This document shows positions 1 to 12,129 of a stretch of 64,000 nt of DNA, piece by piece (within the stretch, counting starts at the first letter, position 1; every line of letters starts with the position of its first letter). The notes under the pieces are model-generated. The model was not told the DNA's origin and did not search any database. It saw only the letters and a list, made by a program, of their open reading frames with translations. Position numbers and translations under genes: made by a program. The stretch is from Anisodus tanguticus (Eukaryota; Streptophyta; Magnoliopsida; Solanales; Solanaceae): the NCBI GenBank assembly GCA_034509755.1, contig CM067539.1:21175001-21239000 (forward strand), in the 5' to 3' direction.

Positions 1-1085
1 TTTGTATGGATTGAAACAAACCTCTCGTGCATGGTATGGTCGACTAACTAACTTCCTTTTTGAATTTGGTTTTAACCGTGGTGAAGTTGATCGTACTTTA
101 TTCATTAAACGTCATAGTGTAGATATTATTATTGCTCAAATCTACGTAGATTACATAGTCTTTGGTTCGACCTCATAGTCCTACCTAAAGACATTTGTTG
201 AAGCAATGTCATCGACATTTGAGATGAGCATGATTGGGGAACTAACTTTTTTTCTTAGGTTTGTATATTAAGCAAAGTGAAGATGGAATCTTCATCTCCC
301 AAAGTAAATATGTCAAGAATCTAGTTAAAAGATTTGGATTGGAGAATGCTAAACAGATGAAAACTCCAATGGGATCGTCGCAGAAGATATGTAAGGATAA
401 TGTTGGTGAAAATGTCGACCCAACATTGTATCGATCCATGATAGGTAGCCTTCTATATCTCACTGCTAGTCGTCTTGATATTACGTTTAGTGTTTGTGTG
501 TGTGCACGTTTTTAAGTCTGTCCCAAAATATCTCACTTAAATACCGTGAAACGTATTATTCGATATGTTGCTGGCACATGTGAGTTGGGAATTTGGTATT
601 CCAAAGATACTAATCCTAATTTAATAGGGTATATTGACTCGGATTGGGCTGGTGATGTGGATGATAGAAAGAGTACAAGTGAAGGATGTTTTTACCTTGG
701 CAATAACCTTGTTTCTTGGTATAGTCGTAAACAAAATTGTGTCTCACTTTCAACTGTTGAATCTGAATATGTAGTAGCTGAAAGTTGTTGTTCTAAGTTA
801 ATATGACTAAGACACATGTTAGACGACTATGGTTTTTCAAGTAACATTTTAGTTTTGTATTGTGATAATTTGAGTGCTATAAGCATTTTCAAAAATTCAG
901 TTCAGCACTCACGTACAAAACATATTTGATATTAGACATCACTTTTTAAGAGATTTAGTTGAAAAATAGCTAGTTCAAATTGAACATGTTGACATTGTTC
1001 ATCAACTAGCTGATATTTTTACAAAATCTTTGGACCATGAGAGATTTTCTAGTTTGAAGAAATCTCTTGGTCTTTGTAATCTCTA
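1..1085 (+). pseudogene. Copia reverse transcriptase/RNase H remnant
   Basis: Translation of the three frames gives the C-terminal half of a copia RT starting at the LYGLKQ motif, then RNase H. The catalytic YVDD box at 143-154 reads YVDY, so the second catalytic aspartate is lost. Stops and frameshifts fall near 170, 265, 513 and 804. RNase H signatures remain: the DSDWAGD block near 630-650, the SLSTVESEY block near 745-770, a YCDN motif near 858, and an ADIFTKSL-type tail near 1010-1035. The enzyme would have copied element RNA into cDNA and removed the RNA strand. It cannot work in this state. Confidence 0.85.
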
Positions 1086-1925
1086 AAACAAGGCATTTTT
1101 TGTGAATGTCAGTTGAAACGTTTTCTAACATTTCGGGTGACATTTACCTATGGTATATCACTGATTATTGTTGTTGTATGGTGCATAACTCTTTGGTCAC
1201 ACAAGCATGATCCCTCAATAAGAATATGTTTACAATGTGATACCATTCTTTGCGATGATATATATATCATAAAAATGAAGTATCAAAATAAAGCAAAGAC
1301 TTTACAAATATTTGACAACTGTGAAAAATGGGCAAAGCCCTTGAAAAGATATTGTTCATATTCTATAGGAGTATCGAGTGCTTCAAAAGAGATTTCAGAA
1401 TACCATAAAAGTATTCTTATTTTTTACACGAAATATTCTTTTGTATGTGTTATATGATTAGATCAAGGAAAAGATGGAAAATATTACATTGGTCCAGTGG
1501 TCAAACTCATAAAATACGTATAAAATGTGTCTTGATTTGTTTCCAAAAAGAAAAATTCTTATGGGATCAAAATATTTGTGTTGTCCAAAATGTTGCCAAC
1601 ATTGTTGTTGACATTTTCATATTGTGATATATGTTGGGATGTTGTTCTTAACTGATTTTAGAAAAAATCATATTTTTATGCCTTGTTTTAAAAGGAATTT
1701 CAAACTTAAAAATGATAAGATTAAATTGAATTCCTACCGTGATGATCATATTTTTATCCCAAAATTTTAGGTGTAAGTTGTTAGATAAATCTGAAACTCC
1801 TAAAACTAAGAGATTTTTGTTGCTAAGAAAGGTTAGTCATGTATATAAATATTCCTCTCATTTTCTATCATTTTTTAATTTTTTTCCCATAAAAAAATCT
1901 CATCTGGTATACATTCTCTTACCCG
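1086..1925 (+). other. Spacer between RNase H and third ORF
   Basis: This AT-rich stretch contains only short open frames, with no recognisable domain, and they look like chance frames. A run of short upstream ATG codons and a pyrimidine-rich segment at 1850-1900 precede the ORF that begins at 1926. In SIRE-type elements this is the place for an internal non-coding leader to the third ORF, but I see no decisive splice or promoter signal. Confidence 0.5.
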
Positions 1926-3710
1926 ATGGACTCACCAAATCAAACTCCATTCTCAATCTCAAACCCTAAATTCTCAAAACTTTATCCACAATATTCACCG
2001 ATGGAAACTTCTCCAATGTCAACACCAATGTCAGCCAACACCCCAATGAGTACAAGCCCTCCTTTAAACACTGAATCATCTGAGCACAATGAACCTCAGC
2101 AACCATGCCATTTATCTTCTTCACCAGAGGACTTGTCCAAAGATATATTATTTAAAGGTTTAGATGAATCTGTAGACATTAGCTACCTAGGAGATAACAA
2201 TAATCCAATAGATGTTGATGAAATATCTGATATTTTAGCATTGGGTAAAAGACCAAGATCATCCACCTTTTCTACTCGTCGATCGAGTAGAATGTTTGAG
2301 AGAACAGTTCGTGAAGAGCCGAGCAACAAAAGATCCAGATTTGATACATCTATACCTACTTGCTCAAGCAGTAACAGTGACGACACAGACTTTGTACTCT
2401 CAACTGAAGAGAGTGAAGAAGAACCAACTGCTTCTGTACCGCAAGATGTGTCTCAAGAAAATGAGGAAGTTCCTGATGAAACTCCACTGAAGCAATTCTT
2501 TCCAAAGGGAATTCCCAGATATGCTAAATCGAGTGCTGCTCTGAATGTTACTACTGATGCCACAATATCTCAGACAACATTTTAGCCAACATCAGAAGAG
2601 ATACAAACACCAACATCCTCCAGCAAAAAACTGAATCTGGTTCAGACCTTGAGGTATCTATCTACTTAGATAAATTCTATTCTAAAACTAATTCTGATAA
2701 TTGGGACTGGTACAAGAATATAGTTATTAGGTCTGAAAAAGTACTAGACATTGCCTCATGTTCAGAATATGGTTTGGTAGAGTTCTTAAAAGAAAGACAT
2801 CTCCTATGATCTATTATGAGAAAGGACCGTATGTTGATAAAATAGTCAGGTTGTTTTATGCTAATTTGAATTCTGCTATAGAGGATACCTCCTCAGAGAA
2901 ATTTGGGAAGGTATATCTCTCTAACAGAGTATATTTTTTCACACCTGATGTTATAAATCAATGTATGAGATTAAATGTTAAGGAGAATGTTAGAGAAGTA
3001 GACCCTGCAGCGGACAATAGAGATGAAGTAATTGAGTACCTCGCAGGAGGTATAATGCATAAGTGGATCTCTAGATGTCCAGCCTCTAAATTAACAGCCC
3101 TGTTTGCCACCCTTCACAAAATTGTCATACACAATTGACTTCCTTCAATGAATGAGTCAATTGTAACTACTGAACAAGCCACCCTACTGTATAAAATTGG
3201 GAAAGGTTTAGAGTTGATCTGGGCAAAATAATCTTCCATCAAGTTGCCAACTTGGCACAAAAAGAATCAATATCAATCATCCTTTATCCCTCTCTGATAA
3301 ACAAAGTTTTAACTACCCAAGGTCTTAAGCCTAAGAGAGAGGACACATTAGGGAAGACTCCTGAACTATACACAGTAAACAAAGCAGTTTTGAAGAGTAG
3401 AGACAGAGTCATTGATCTACCCTAGAAAATGGAAGGAAATAGTGCAGATGTTGATAGGAATGTCACCAACATTCTTGACAACACTGGTCCTAGATAGTCT
3501 CTAATGTCTACTGAATGGCTTGTGAATCAAATTGCAAAGATCAACCAACAAATCTCTGAGGTTGATGCTGTGAGGAATGCTCTGATTCAATCCAGAGACC
3601 ATTTCATGTTGCTGCTTTCTTCACAAAAATGGAAAGAAAATGATTATGATGTTGAAGCTGATAGAAGCAGAGGAAGTGTTGATTCAGGGAGAGCTGAGGA
3701 AGAAGGCTAG
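1926..3710 (+). pseudogene. Third ORF of SIRE-type element (plant-transposon-protein-like)
   Basis: Three segments follow in order. The first (1926-2585, 219 codons from an ATG) is Ser/Thr/Pro- and acid-rich with Lys/Arg patches such as KRPRSS, and has no predicted fold. The second (about 2600-3425, frameshifted) has the pattern FYANL, GKVYLSNR, FFTPDVIN, a His-Lys-Trp segment and LYKIGKG, which I associate with the family called putative plant transposon protein (PF20167). The third (3504-3710) is a heptad-like coiled coil with an acidic tail. SIRE-type elements often carry an extra ORF here, sometimes called env-like. I see no signal peptide or transmembrane segment. The function is unknown, and frameshifts and stops at 2583 and 3138 break it. 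Confidence 0.6.
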
Positions 3711-4130
3711 AGGCTGATGTGTTGTTCTGTGCAGAGAAGCAATTATGCATGAGTAGAAAGCTGCTGGAAGCTGCTGCTGCTGTATAATGAGTTAGGAGGA
3801 GCTGTTGCTACTGGTTGATACTGTATGAGGGTCGTGAATGTTACTTAATATGAGCAGTTAACTGTTCGACAAGATGGATATTAATTTATGTGGACAATGG
3901 ATTTTTTTTATGGTCTGTATATAAATCTATATAAGTGGATGATATGTATATATGCGCTAACATCTTTCTTCTTTTCTAATCCTATAAATCGGTACACACA
4001 TGATTACTTGAAAGTCATCGCAAGTTAAGGGAGGGCATAGCATTGATATTATTGATCACAAATGCCGGACAAACATTTGTCTCAATATCCTAAGTCAGTT
4101 TAGGTTTAATCCAAAAAATAGGAGAATAGA

Positions 4131-4921
4131 ACAAGTTCATAATTCTAGAGTGCAAAATTTTAAACATGTCAAAAGTTTGTGATTTTTCTTTCAAAAAGTA
4201 TATCCATGAATATCTAGAAAAATCATCTACTATCACATATGAATACCTCATGCCTCCTAAACTGTCTACCTCAATTGGACCCATAAGATCCATGTGCAAT
4301 AATTGAAAACAGTGAGACATACCTGAATGTTGTCCGTCATTTTGGACAACATTATGGGAAACACGGGTTTGCTTACCTTTCAGACAATCTTCACATACAG
4401 TTTTACCTTTATGGCTAAGATTGGGTAACCTGCTAACCGTTTCATATGAGACCAATTTTTCTAAAATGCGGTATATGACATGCCCCAACTTTTGATGTCA
4501 TAGTGTTGTGTCATCGATCTTGACATTATTGCATGTTTCTTGTCTTGCAACAAGATAACAATTATCACTTGTTCTAGTACCTGTCATGACACATTCATTA
4601 GCTTTATTCATAACTTTACAAGCATTCTTATTAAACTTTACCTCAAGATTGTCATCACACAGTTGACTAATACTAATCAAATTAGCCATTAAATCCTCAA
4701 CGTGTAAGACATTTCTTAAAGCTGGAAATCCAGGAACATTCAAGATCCATTTTCCAATTATTTTGCTTTTACTGCCACCTCCATAAGTTACGTTACTTCC
4801 ATTGAATGACTCATATTCTTTAGAAACTCCTTTGTACCTGTCATGTGGCGAGAACATCCACTATCAAAGTACCAAGAACCTGAAATGTTAGTTCTTAAAG
4901 CAGTTATCGCAACATTACAAG
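4131..4921 (-). pseudogene. Protease, GAG-pre-integrase and integrase start
   Basis: The aspartic protease motif DSG is encoded at 4857-4865 within FDSGCSRHMTG. A frameshift follows directly, and the rest of the protease continues in another frame (4498-4857). The GAG-pre-integrase cysteines appear as CEDCLKGKQ, followed by the first integrase catalytic aspartate in HMDLMGP and the second strand block VIVDDFSRYSW. Homology stops near 4131 after IMN, before the second catalytic Asp and the Glu. The integrase is therefore truncated as well as frameshifted. Confidence 0.8.
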
Positions 4922-6790
4922 TTACATCCATTTTGAGAACCCAAACTCTTTTAAACATTTTTTACCTTTGAGTCCTGAAATGTTGCTTTGAATGTTGCCC
5001 GAAATGTTGGACAACCTTTTAGGCAACATTTTGCTCACAGAATCTTGAAGTTTGAAACAGTATGGTTTTAAGTATCCAGGGGAGTTACAGTGATGACATA
5101 CAAACTTCAAATTCTTTGACATATATGAGAACCTATTATTTATTCCTTTTTCTTTTACAAAACATATTTTCTCATTTTTGTCAAACAGACTAGAGCATAT
5201 AGTTTTGAGAGAATTTTCGTATCCAATACGTGCATGTGAAGGTTTACTAAAGCTGAGTATCTCATTCAATTTCGAAGTTCCTGAGTTGAGCTTGCGGAAG
5301 GTTGCTTCGGCTAGATCCAATTTTGCACAAATCTTACCAAATTCTGTATCCTTTTTGGTAAGTTCAACCTCTAATTGGGTTATTGTGCCTTTTAGATCTA
5401 CATTCTCACGAGTTAAAGATTTTACCTTTTTGTCAAGTTGTTTGGATTCTATGATTAAGGTTTTACAAATACTTTATAATTCATTAATCATGTCATCTTT
5501 ACATTCAAATTGATCCATACACTCAGCCTCACCACTAGAAATAAAACCACTAAAGCAATTAACATCAGGATAGTTAAAGAATATGTACCTCTCGGATGTT
5601 GCTGGGGGTGCAGATGTTGTTGCTGATGTTGGAGCAAATTTCATGACATCCGAGGCAACATTACAGACGATATCTTCATTATCAGACAGAGACTATTCGT
5701 AAATAGTGGCCAGTATTGCTTGTGATTCGACTTCTTGATCTCCTTCATCTTTTCCTTCGTCATCACTAAAAGAGACCCATAGGTTCTTACCAAATTTTGT
5801 AAGAGTGTTTGCACATTCATTAGCATAATGACCCCAACCCGAGCATGCATGACATTGCACAGACTCAATTTGTTTGAGATCAAATTTGGTACGATCTGAA
5901 TTGGTTCTTCTTAGTAGATTTCCTTTTTTAGTACTTGGAAGGAACTTGGTGGGCTTTTGATTGAAGCCTTGGTTTTGATGCTGTTTAGATTTAGGTTGGT
6001 TTCTTTCATTGTTGAACTTCCTCACCATCGAATTGTATTTTGGAGTGAGTAAGGCAACATTAGCACATTCACCAATTTCTTCAAGGTTCTCATCCTCTTC
6101 TTCGATTTGATTCTCCAAGGATTGAACTTGAAGTGCCACATTCTTGCTTTTATATAGTTCCCTTTGATTCTCAATGTTCATCTCATAGGTTTTGAGATTG
6201 CTCATCAAGGTATGAAGGTCCATTATGGCAAGATTATGAGCTTCTTCAATTGCACAAAACTTTAAATTCAACTTTTCAGGAAGAGAATGGAGAGCCTTCT
6301 CAACGAGTTGAGTGTTGGTTAAAGGTTCACCAAGCACTTGACATTCATTTGAGATGTCAATCAACTTTTCAAAATAAGATTTAATATCATCCGCTTCTTC
6401 CATCCTTAAACGTTCATATTTGCTCATTAGCATGCGTAGCTTTGTTCGACGAACACTTGAGTTACCTTCACACTGAATTTGTAATAGCCGTGGAGCAGTT
6501 TTGAATGAGTTTGAACATGTACATATCAACCCATCCAAAATTGCATTTAAGGCCTTTTTGTTAAAGCTAGCATTGTTGGTTTCTTCCGCCGTCCATTCGG
6601 ATTCAGGTTTAACAAGAATGTCACCTTCCTCATCCGGCGGTAACATTGGAACAACATACCCATTGGTTATAGATCTCCATGCCCTAACATCAATTGCTTT
6701 GATATGAGAACGTAGGCAAATCTTCCAATAGGCATAGTTTGAACCATCTAAAATGAGAAGTCTACCAATAGTCGGATTTGCTGGATCCAT
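4922..6790 (-). pseudogene. SIRE-type gag with two zinc knuckles
   Basis: The likely start is the ATG at 6790, 43 bases from the PBS; the frame is open slightly upstream but has no ATG there. The order is an N-terminal YAYWKICLRSHI block, a UBN2-type gag domain (about residues 70-210), a Lys/Gln-rich basic segment, a CHACSGWGHYANEC knuckle (CX2CX4HX4C, near 5820-5865), an acidic coiled-coil region, then a second knuckle near 5080 reading CHHCNSPGYLKPYC, where the usual His is Tyr. One frame runs through to 4922, interrupted by stops at 5691-5693 and near 5474. Gag would form the particle and bind element RNA. Confidence 0.85.
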
Positions 6791-6832
6791 AGCTTTAAAT
6801 AACAGGACCAAACACTTATTGTGTTAAGTGTT

Positions 6833-6845
6833 GGCTCTGATACCA
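6833..6845 (-). other. Primer binding site (initiator tRNA-Met type)
   Basis: On the minus strand this reads TGGTATCAGAGCC, the classical plant copia primer site complementary to the 3' end of initiator tRNA-Met. It lies two bases inside the LTR end at 6848. Confidence 0.9.
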
Positions 6846-6847
6846 CT

Positions 6848-8000
6848 TGTTAGGTCCGGATATGCTATGGAACAATAAAAACAAACTGTAAATAAACTAA
6901 CTCGAATGCCAATTCAGTTTCCGAATGTAGGCGACAATGTCATCCGGCACCAGGGACAACACTTCGATAAAACAGAAACTTTAAAGAATAAATGTAACGA
7001 AAAAATAAAGAACACAAAGGTTTAAAATTTACATAGGGGTTATATATATATAACCTATGACGGTCAATGATCGAAAGTATTGTATATATGTTATATACAA
7101 ATATCTTTCTTTACAAATTTACACGATAAAACGGAAAGGAATTAAAAGTTGAAGTCGCAGATGACTTCTGCATGCAAAATCTAACTAAGTAGACATAGAC
7201 AACCTCTCATTACAATCAGTCCATACAAAACTAATCTAGAATCTAAACATCAATTTTAATGTTGGACAGAATGTTGTCGACACACTCAGGCAACACTTGT
7301 GGTCCAGATTTCTGAGATGAATCCCGAGAGCTCTCTAGGTATTTTTACTTTGATTATGGATGTCGATTCACTGCAGTATCCTCTCAATGTATAGTAGAGA
7401 GTCTTCCTTGAGGTTGAGGAAAAGGTGGGCAACTGATAGGGTTTGTTGGAGACGATTAAGGAGCAAAATCCTCTAACAACTTTGACTTGTTCCTTACTCA
7501 ACTTCTTCCCCAAGCTTTGACTCTTTCTCCCACATTTTACACAGCTCCAATTTTACCACACTTAAGTCGTTTTTACCTCACAATAAAATATTACTGCTTA
7601 CCGTGAAGTAAGACAAAACTGTTCTAAAAAATATTGGTCTAAATGTTGTAACATTTATCCAAATATTTTTATGCATTCAAATCAGTACTTCAGAAGATAT
7701 GTTTGGTCAAATGTCACAACACAAAACCCAACATTAACAATCACAAAAACATTGGATCCTCTAACCAAAATTTCCAAAAAATATTCTCTAAAATTAAACC
7801 CTTGAAATACGAAAAGATTCTAAATCGTGTTATAAAAATGACAAATAAACACTTACTGTATTTTTTGAAAAAGCATTCTATAAAATAGAAAAAAAAGATA
7901 TTTTAAAAGGAGTGAAAAAATAATTCAATGGTGGGTCATGGGTGGGGTCTTTGATAGATTGGAAAGTGGGACCCATATAAGTTCATTTGTCACTCAAACA
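6848..8000 (-). repeat. 5' LTR of the minus-strand SIRE-type element
   Basis: The inner edge is TGTTAGG on the plus strand (CCTAACA in element sense), next to the PBS. The region is AT-rich, with a palindromic TATATATATA stretch near 7050. It holds only non-coding frames, including an open frame at 7286-7513 with no homology that I recognise. The outer edge could not be fixed because the second LTR is absent; 8000 is an estimate. Confidence 0.6.
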
Positions 8001-8603
8001 ATGTCTCACACAAGTATGACTTGACATACCTCACACATACTAAAATTTTTCTAGAGTGGCGGAAGCTAATAAGTATTGACGAGTTTAGAATTTAGATAAT
8101 ATAATATTTTTAGACTAATATGTGCCAACACATTTTGGGCTAAAAATATGCCAATACTATTAGTACTTGTATCACAAGCCCAAGTGACTTTCATAGGCCC
8201 ATGTAAGAGTTCTACTTGACTCTTGCCTACTAGTACAGGAAAGAAATATAAACATTTCTTTTACTTGTGTACTTCTATATAACATTGTAATTTATCGTAA
8301 AGAATGAGTCTGGAAACAAATTGATTGAAACAAGGCTTTTACATTTATTTTAAATGGGTGAAGATGAGTAATATAAAATAGAAAGAAGCGAATGATGCAA
8401 ATTAACTCATTAGAGTGACTTTAAAGTTTCTTGGATTAATTGTTGAGAAAGAAAAAAAAGGAGAAGAAGAGAAATGGAGAAGTGTGGTTATAATTATAAA
8501 TAACAAATCAAAATTTGTTTTCACAGAAAGTGGTTTGATGAACTTTATAATGCGGCAACAGAATTTATGATTAATCAATACTTAGAAGAATATCTAATTA
8601 ATA
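8001..8603. other. AT-rich spacer
   Basis: I see no gene, repeat boundary or RNA gene. The stretch may include the outer end of the neighbouring LTR. Confidence 0.4.
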
Positions 8604-9374
8604 GTCTGTTTGGTCAAGCGGTTTTGAAACCAAAAGTGTTATTTCTTAGAAAAAACATTTTTTTTGGTTATATGACTTATTTGATCAATTAGTAAAACTG
8701 TTTAAAGTAAAAGCAGAAGCAGAAACACTTTTTCTGCGGTTGCAGAGAAACATAAAATTTCTGCTTCTTGAAAAAAGCAGAAGCAAAACTTTATTTTCTT
8801 CTAGACAACAATATTCCTATCATAAATTCATATTTACCAAGTATATACCTCATTAATTCTTTAACTTATAATTTATAATTTTTTATTTATTTTACGTTAT
8901 ATTTTTCTATTGAATTTCAATTTGTGGAATGATTTTAAATTTTATCTTGGTTGATGTCTTTTAGTATATTTAAATCACCAAGTTTATATCATATCAATAT
9001 TTAATATTTTATTTATTTATTTATGTATTATATTAATTGAAAATTTAAATATGAATTTTAAATTTTTAATTAAATAAAGGTAAAAACTTAATTAAAGTCT
9101 TTCATATAGATATTTAAAATAATTTCTCTCTATAAAATATCTTAATAACAAACGTTTATTGATACTTGTCTTTTTTAGTAATTTGACACTCAAAAACATT
9201 TTTTTAAGAAGATTAGCTAAACACAATCTGCTTATAAAAAACACTCAAAAACATATTTTAAATGAATTAACCAAACACAAACTGCTTCTCACAAAAAAAC
9301 TATATTTTCAAAAAATATTTTTTAAAAAAATACTTTTTAAAATAAACCGTTTTTATCAGCTTAGTCAAACAATC
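8604..9374. mobile_element. hAT-type MITE, Solanaceae style
   Basis: The ends are imperfect inverted repeats: TCTGTTTGGTCAAGC at the left and, on the opposite strand at the right, ATTGTTTGACTAAGC. Inside are the hallmark words of a common solanaceous MITE: repeated CAGAAGCAGAAAC, CTGCTTCT, AAACACAAACTGCTTCTC and runs of AAAAACACTC. It has no coding capacity. No clean target duplication is visible, so the exact ends may be eroded. The family label is from memory of the word pattern. Confidence 0.6.
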
Positions 9375-10309
9375 TCTAAGAGTACTAGGATGAGATGATA
9401 TTCATCTTTAGTTATTCATAAACCACTTACCACTCTAAAACGAAAAATAGAACACCTCATAAAGGAGCTAGCGCGTGAGATGCTTTCCTTCTTTCTTTTC
9501 ATTTTTAATTTGAGATTTTAAGTTTGAATTCTAGAATTATTTCTGATAAAAAACACTTTACTTCATAAGTGAAATTTTTAGACGGAATCAGTCTAAGTCT
9601 CCAAGGGAATATCAAATACTAGACTGGATTCTAGTATTCCTCTCCATGTTCTTTCACATGGTTTCTAGTCCTTTCTTTTCCTCCATTTCAATTTTAAACA
9701 TCTGTTAAAGTAGAACTATTCGTGCAAATTAATTATTAAAATTAGAGAATATTAGTGCGCGATCACCTTAAAGTAATCGCTAACTACTCTTTGTTTTGTC
9801 CTATGTGAGACTGTCACAAGACTTGGTTAATTAATCCATATATTTATATTAATTCGTTGAAAGATGATGCCGGCAACTTTGAAAGTACAATGCAATTAAT
9901 GGTCGAAACTATAGTTCTCCTTTTAACTTGTCAAGTCTCATTATTTTAAATTAATATAGTGTACCAAATAAAGACTAACATAATCTAATTAATATGCTAA
10001 TTGACTTTATTGGAAAAACAAAGAATTGCATCTATAGTTTAATCATTTCGGATAAGAATGCTCTATCATAGTCTATTGGGAATGTCAAAATGGGGGACAA
10101 ACCTAAAGCAATGACATTATTGCTTCCAGCTATGTATCTTATGAGAGTAAAATTAAGTGTCTAATCATTATTGCCTTCACATGATTAGAGATAATCCAAC
10201 TTTGTTTAGGGACAGAAAACAAGTTAACGTGCCATCCAGTACAGAAAGTAAACGTTAATGTGCCTTTTATTTTTCCTCAGATATATTTTATTGTATGTTA
10301 CCATAAATG
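9375..10309. other. Spacer with one dispersed repeat
   Basis: There is no gene. The segment at about 10037-10130 is similar to about 31273-31370, so it is a dispersed low-copy repeat or part of a duplicated flank. Confidence 0.45.
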
Positions 10310-10499
10310 TACTCCCCCGTCTCAATTTTTTATTTATTTACATGCACCTTAAGAAATATTAATTGGTACAATCTCCCTTGGGGAGTCTTTCTCATTAATA
10401 TTTATGTCTAAGTTATAATATCTCTTCATTAAATGTTTATTCTATTTATGTGTAATCTTCATTAATGACAAAGGGTAAACTGGAGAAAAAATAATTAAT

Positions 10500-10660
10500 G
10501 TAAGATTGTATTAATCTCCCCTGGGGAGTCTTTCTCATTAATATAAATATATATAGTGTGTACAATGTTGAATCCAAATTAAATAAAGATCCTATTTTTA
10601 CCATAATTATACACTACTATTAATTACAAAATATATGGTGAATATATTGTAATATTCATT
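10500..10660 (-). repeat. LTR fragment related to the 21488-21638 LTR
   Basis: The sequence GTAAGATTGTATTAAT followed by an ATATATATAG region, a GTACAATGT word and TACCATAATTA matches the LTR at 21488-21638 base by base for long stretches. Part of it (CTTGGGGAGTCTTTCTCATTA-like) is repeated at about 10369-10408. No coding region accompanies it. Confidence 0.6.
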
Positions 10661-10676
10661 AATAATTAATTATGCC

Positions 10677-10862
10677 CATGGGCGGAGCCACATACAGCCA
10701 AAGGGGTCATCCGAACCCCCTTCGGGGGAAAATTACAATGTTCATACATGGTTAAAATTATTTTTATATATAAATAGTAGATGTCGAACCTCCTTAGACT
10801 TCTTTGTGTGTTTACTTCTTCATATTTGAATCCTCTTATCGCAAATCCTGGCTCCGCCACTG
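10677..10862. mobile_element. hAT MITE with 8-bp target duplication
   Basis: The 186-bp element has terminal inverted repeats CATGGGCGGAGCCA and, at the right end on the opposite strand, CAGTGGCGGAGCCA. The flanks are ATTATGCC (10669-10676) and ACTATGCC (10863-10870), an 8-bp duplication with one mismatch, as expected for hAT. The interior is the familiar solanaceous CCGAACCCCCTTCG type and is non-coding. Confidence 0.85.
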
Positions 10863-10949
10863 ACTATGCCTTGAACTTCTAAAGCGATAAATAATTTGAG
10901 ATAATTATTTTTAGTAACCACGACAAATAATTTAAAACGCAGGGAGTAT

Positions 10950-12124
10950 CATATTATATATTGAATGATCCCTTTAAGGTTTTGAACATAATAGTTAATT
11001 ACAAGAGGGGTCTAAAAAGAACAAAATATTGTCATCGAACTTAGCTCGAGCTTGCGTGGTAACTGGCGTAAATACACATTTCTAAAGAAGATACTCTGTT
11101 CTTAGGTGGTTGTTATTGTCAACATAAATATTACTATAATTATCTCCACAAATATACCGTAACTAGATGGCTGGAGTCCGTGCCAGCACGGGTCCAATAA
11201 CAATAATGTGTCGAATGGAAGTTTCTGTGCTCTCATTGAACAAATTAATGAAAGTAGCATAATGAAACTAATTATGAACAGAGAAAATTCCAGGTAGCTA
11301 AAAGTCCGGCTGGCTGTCTGGCTCATGCAGTGGCGACGTGGTGTTCAATTCCGGGGAAAACGATGTAATATGTTGTCCGAAGACTAAAATCAGTTCCCAT
11401 GCCTCGCATAGCTATCAATCCTCTTGGTTTCTACAGACAAAATAACTTCATAATATGTTACTCCATTAAAATATATGTTTTTCAAGAACTATGTTGCTGC
11501 GATTCTTAAAAAATAGCACCTATGCGAGCCGACATGAGTACGACAATATTTTTGGAGAGTTTGAACTATGTAGTTCAAGAATAAAAAAGAGATACCTTCT
11601 TAGAAGTCATTCTTTTCCTTTACTTCACAGCTTTGTTGGCACAATTGCAACTATGTACCTGGTTGCACCAACTGCATTACACAACAAGAGAGGTAGCCAT
11701 TTTAGACTTGATTACTAATGAGATGCCGCCTCTATCTTCTTTTCATGCCTATGTTTCAAGTCTTTAACAATGCTTTTATGATAATATGCTTCTGCCTTCT
11801 CACTTTTCTGTTTCTTTTAAAACAAAACTTCAGTTAATTACTCCTACATCATTTGTTCTCCCTAATTATGTTTTACAATGATATATACTAACTATTCTGA
11901 TTAATTAAGATCTGTGCTTTTGTACTTGGCACTGATCTTAATGTAATGTGTCACCTAATTAACAGTACTCGAATTTCTTTGGTTGAGGCTCAAGTGTCTT
12001 GTCAGGCGAACATCTTCATTTGGAGTGGTTATAACTGCATGCTATTCTTTTCAGTCACGTGTTCCCTTGAAAGACTAAGAAGAGAAATGTAGATGAAGAT
12101 GTATAGGGCACATATCAGTTGGTA
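10950..12124. other. Spacer without recognisable gene
   Basis: Short open frames at 11102-11326 and 11491-11718 have no domain or splice context that I can support. No RNA gene is seen. Confidence 0.4.
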
Positions 12125-12129
12125 CAAGG

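Larger units (their letters stand above)
1..4130 (+). mobile_element. SIRE-type Ty1-copia element, 3' part
   Basis: The window opens inside the reverse transcriptase of a copia element. The order seen is RT, RNase H, a spacer, then a third ORF region (1926-3710), which is the layout of SIRE-lineage elements carrying an extra ORF in the envelope position. Reading frames are broken throughout, so the copy is dead. A purine-rich stretch near 4025-4037 could be the polypurine tract, but no 3' LTR follows. Instead the sequence meets an oppositely oriented SIRE-type element near 4131. The lineage is inferred from RNase H style and the third ORF. Confidence 0.75.
4131..8000 (-). mobile_element. SIRE-type Ty1-copia element, 5' part
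   Basis: On the minus strand the order is LTR, primer binding site, long gag with two zinc knuckles, protease, GAG-pre-integrase and the first part of integrase. The integrase reading ends near 4131, where it joins unrelated sequence leading into the plus-strand SIRE remnant. The LTR edge next to the PBS is clear at 6848. The outer LTR edge is not resolved, so the right coordinate is approximate. The family resembles the 1-4130 remnant; both carry many words such as ATGTTGCCAACATT. Confidence 0.75.
10310..10949. repeat. Stowaway-like MITE interrupted by other insertions
   Basis: The left end begins TACTCCCCCGTCTCAATTTT and the right end finishes with ACGCAGGGAGTA. This is the inverted-repeat pair of the common plant MITEs with a TA target. 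The middle is filled by Ale-type LTR fragments (about 10360-10660) and a complete hAT MITE (10677-10862), which makes a three-layer nest. Confidence 0.5.

Noticed and set aside
7286..7513. Open frame of 75 codons on minus strand
   Set aside because: It lies inside an LTR, has no domain, and is explained by chance.
11491..11718. Open frame of 75 codons on plus strand
   Set aside because: No recognisable domain, no splice or promoter context; sequence around it is spacer.
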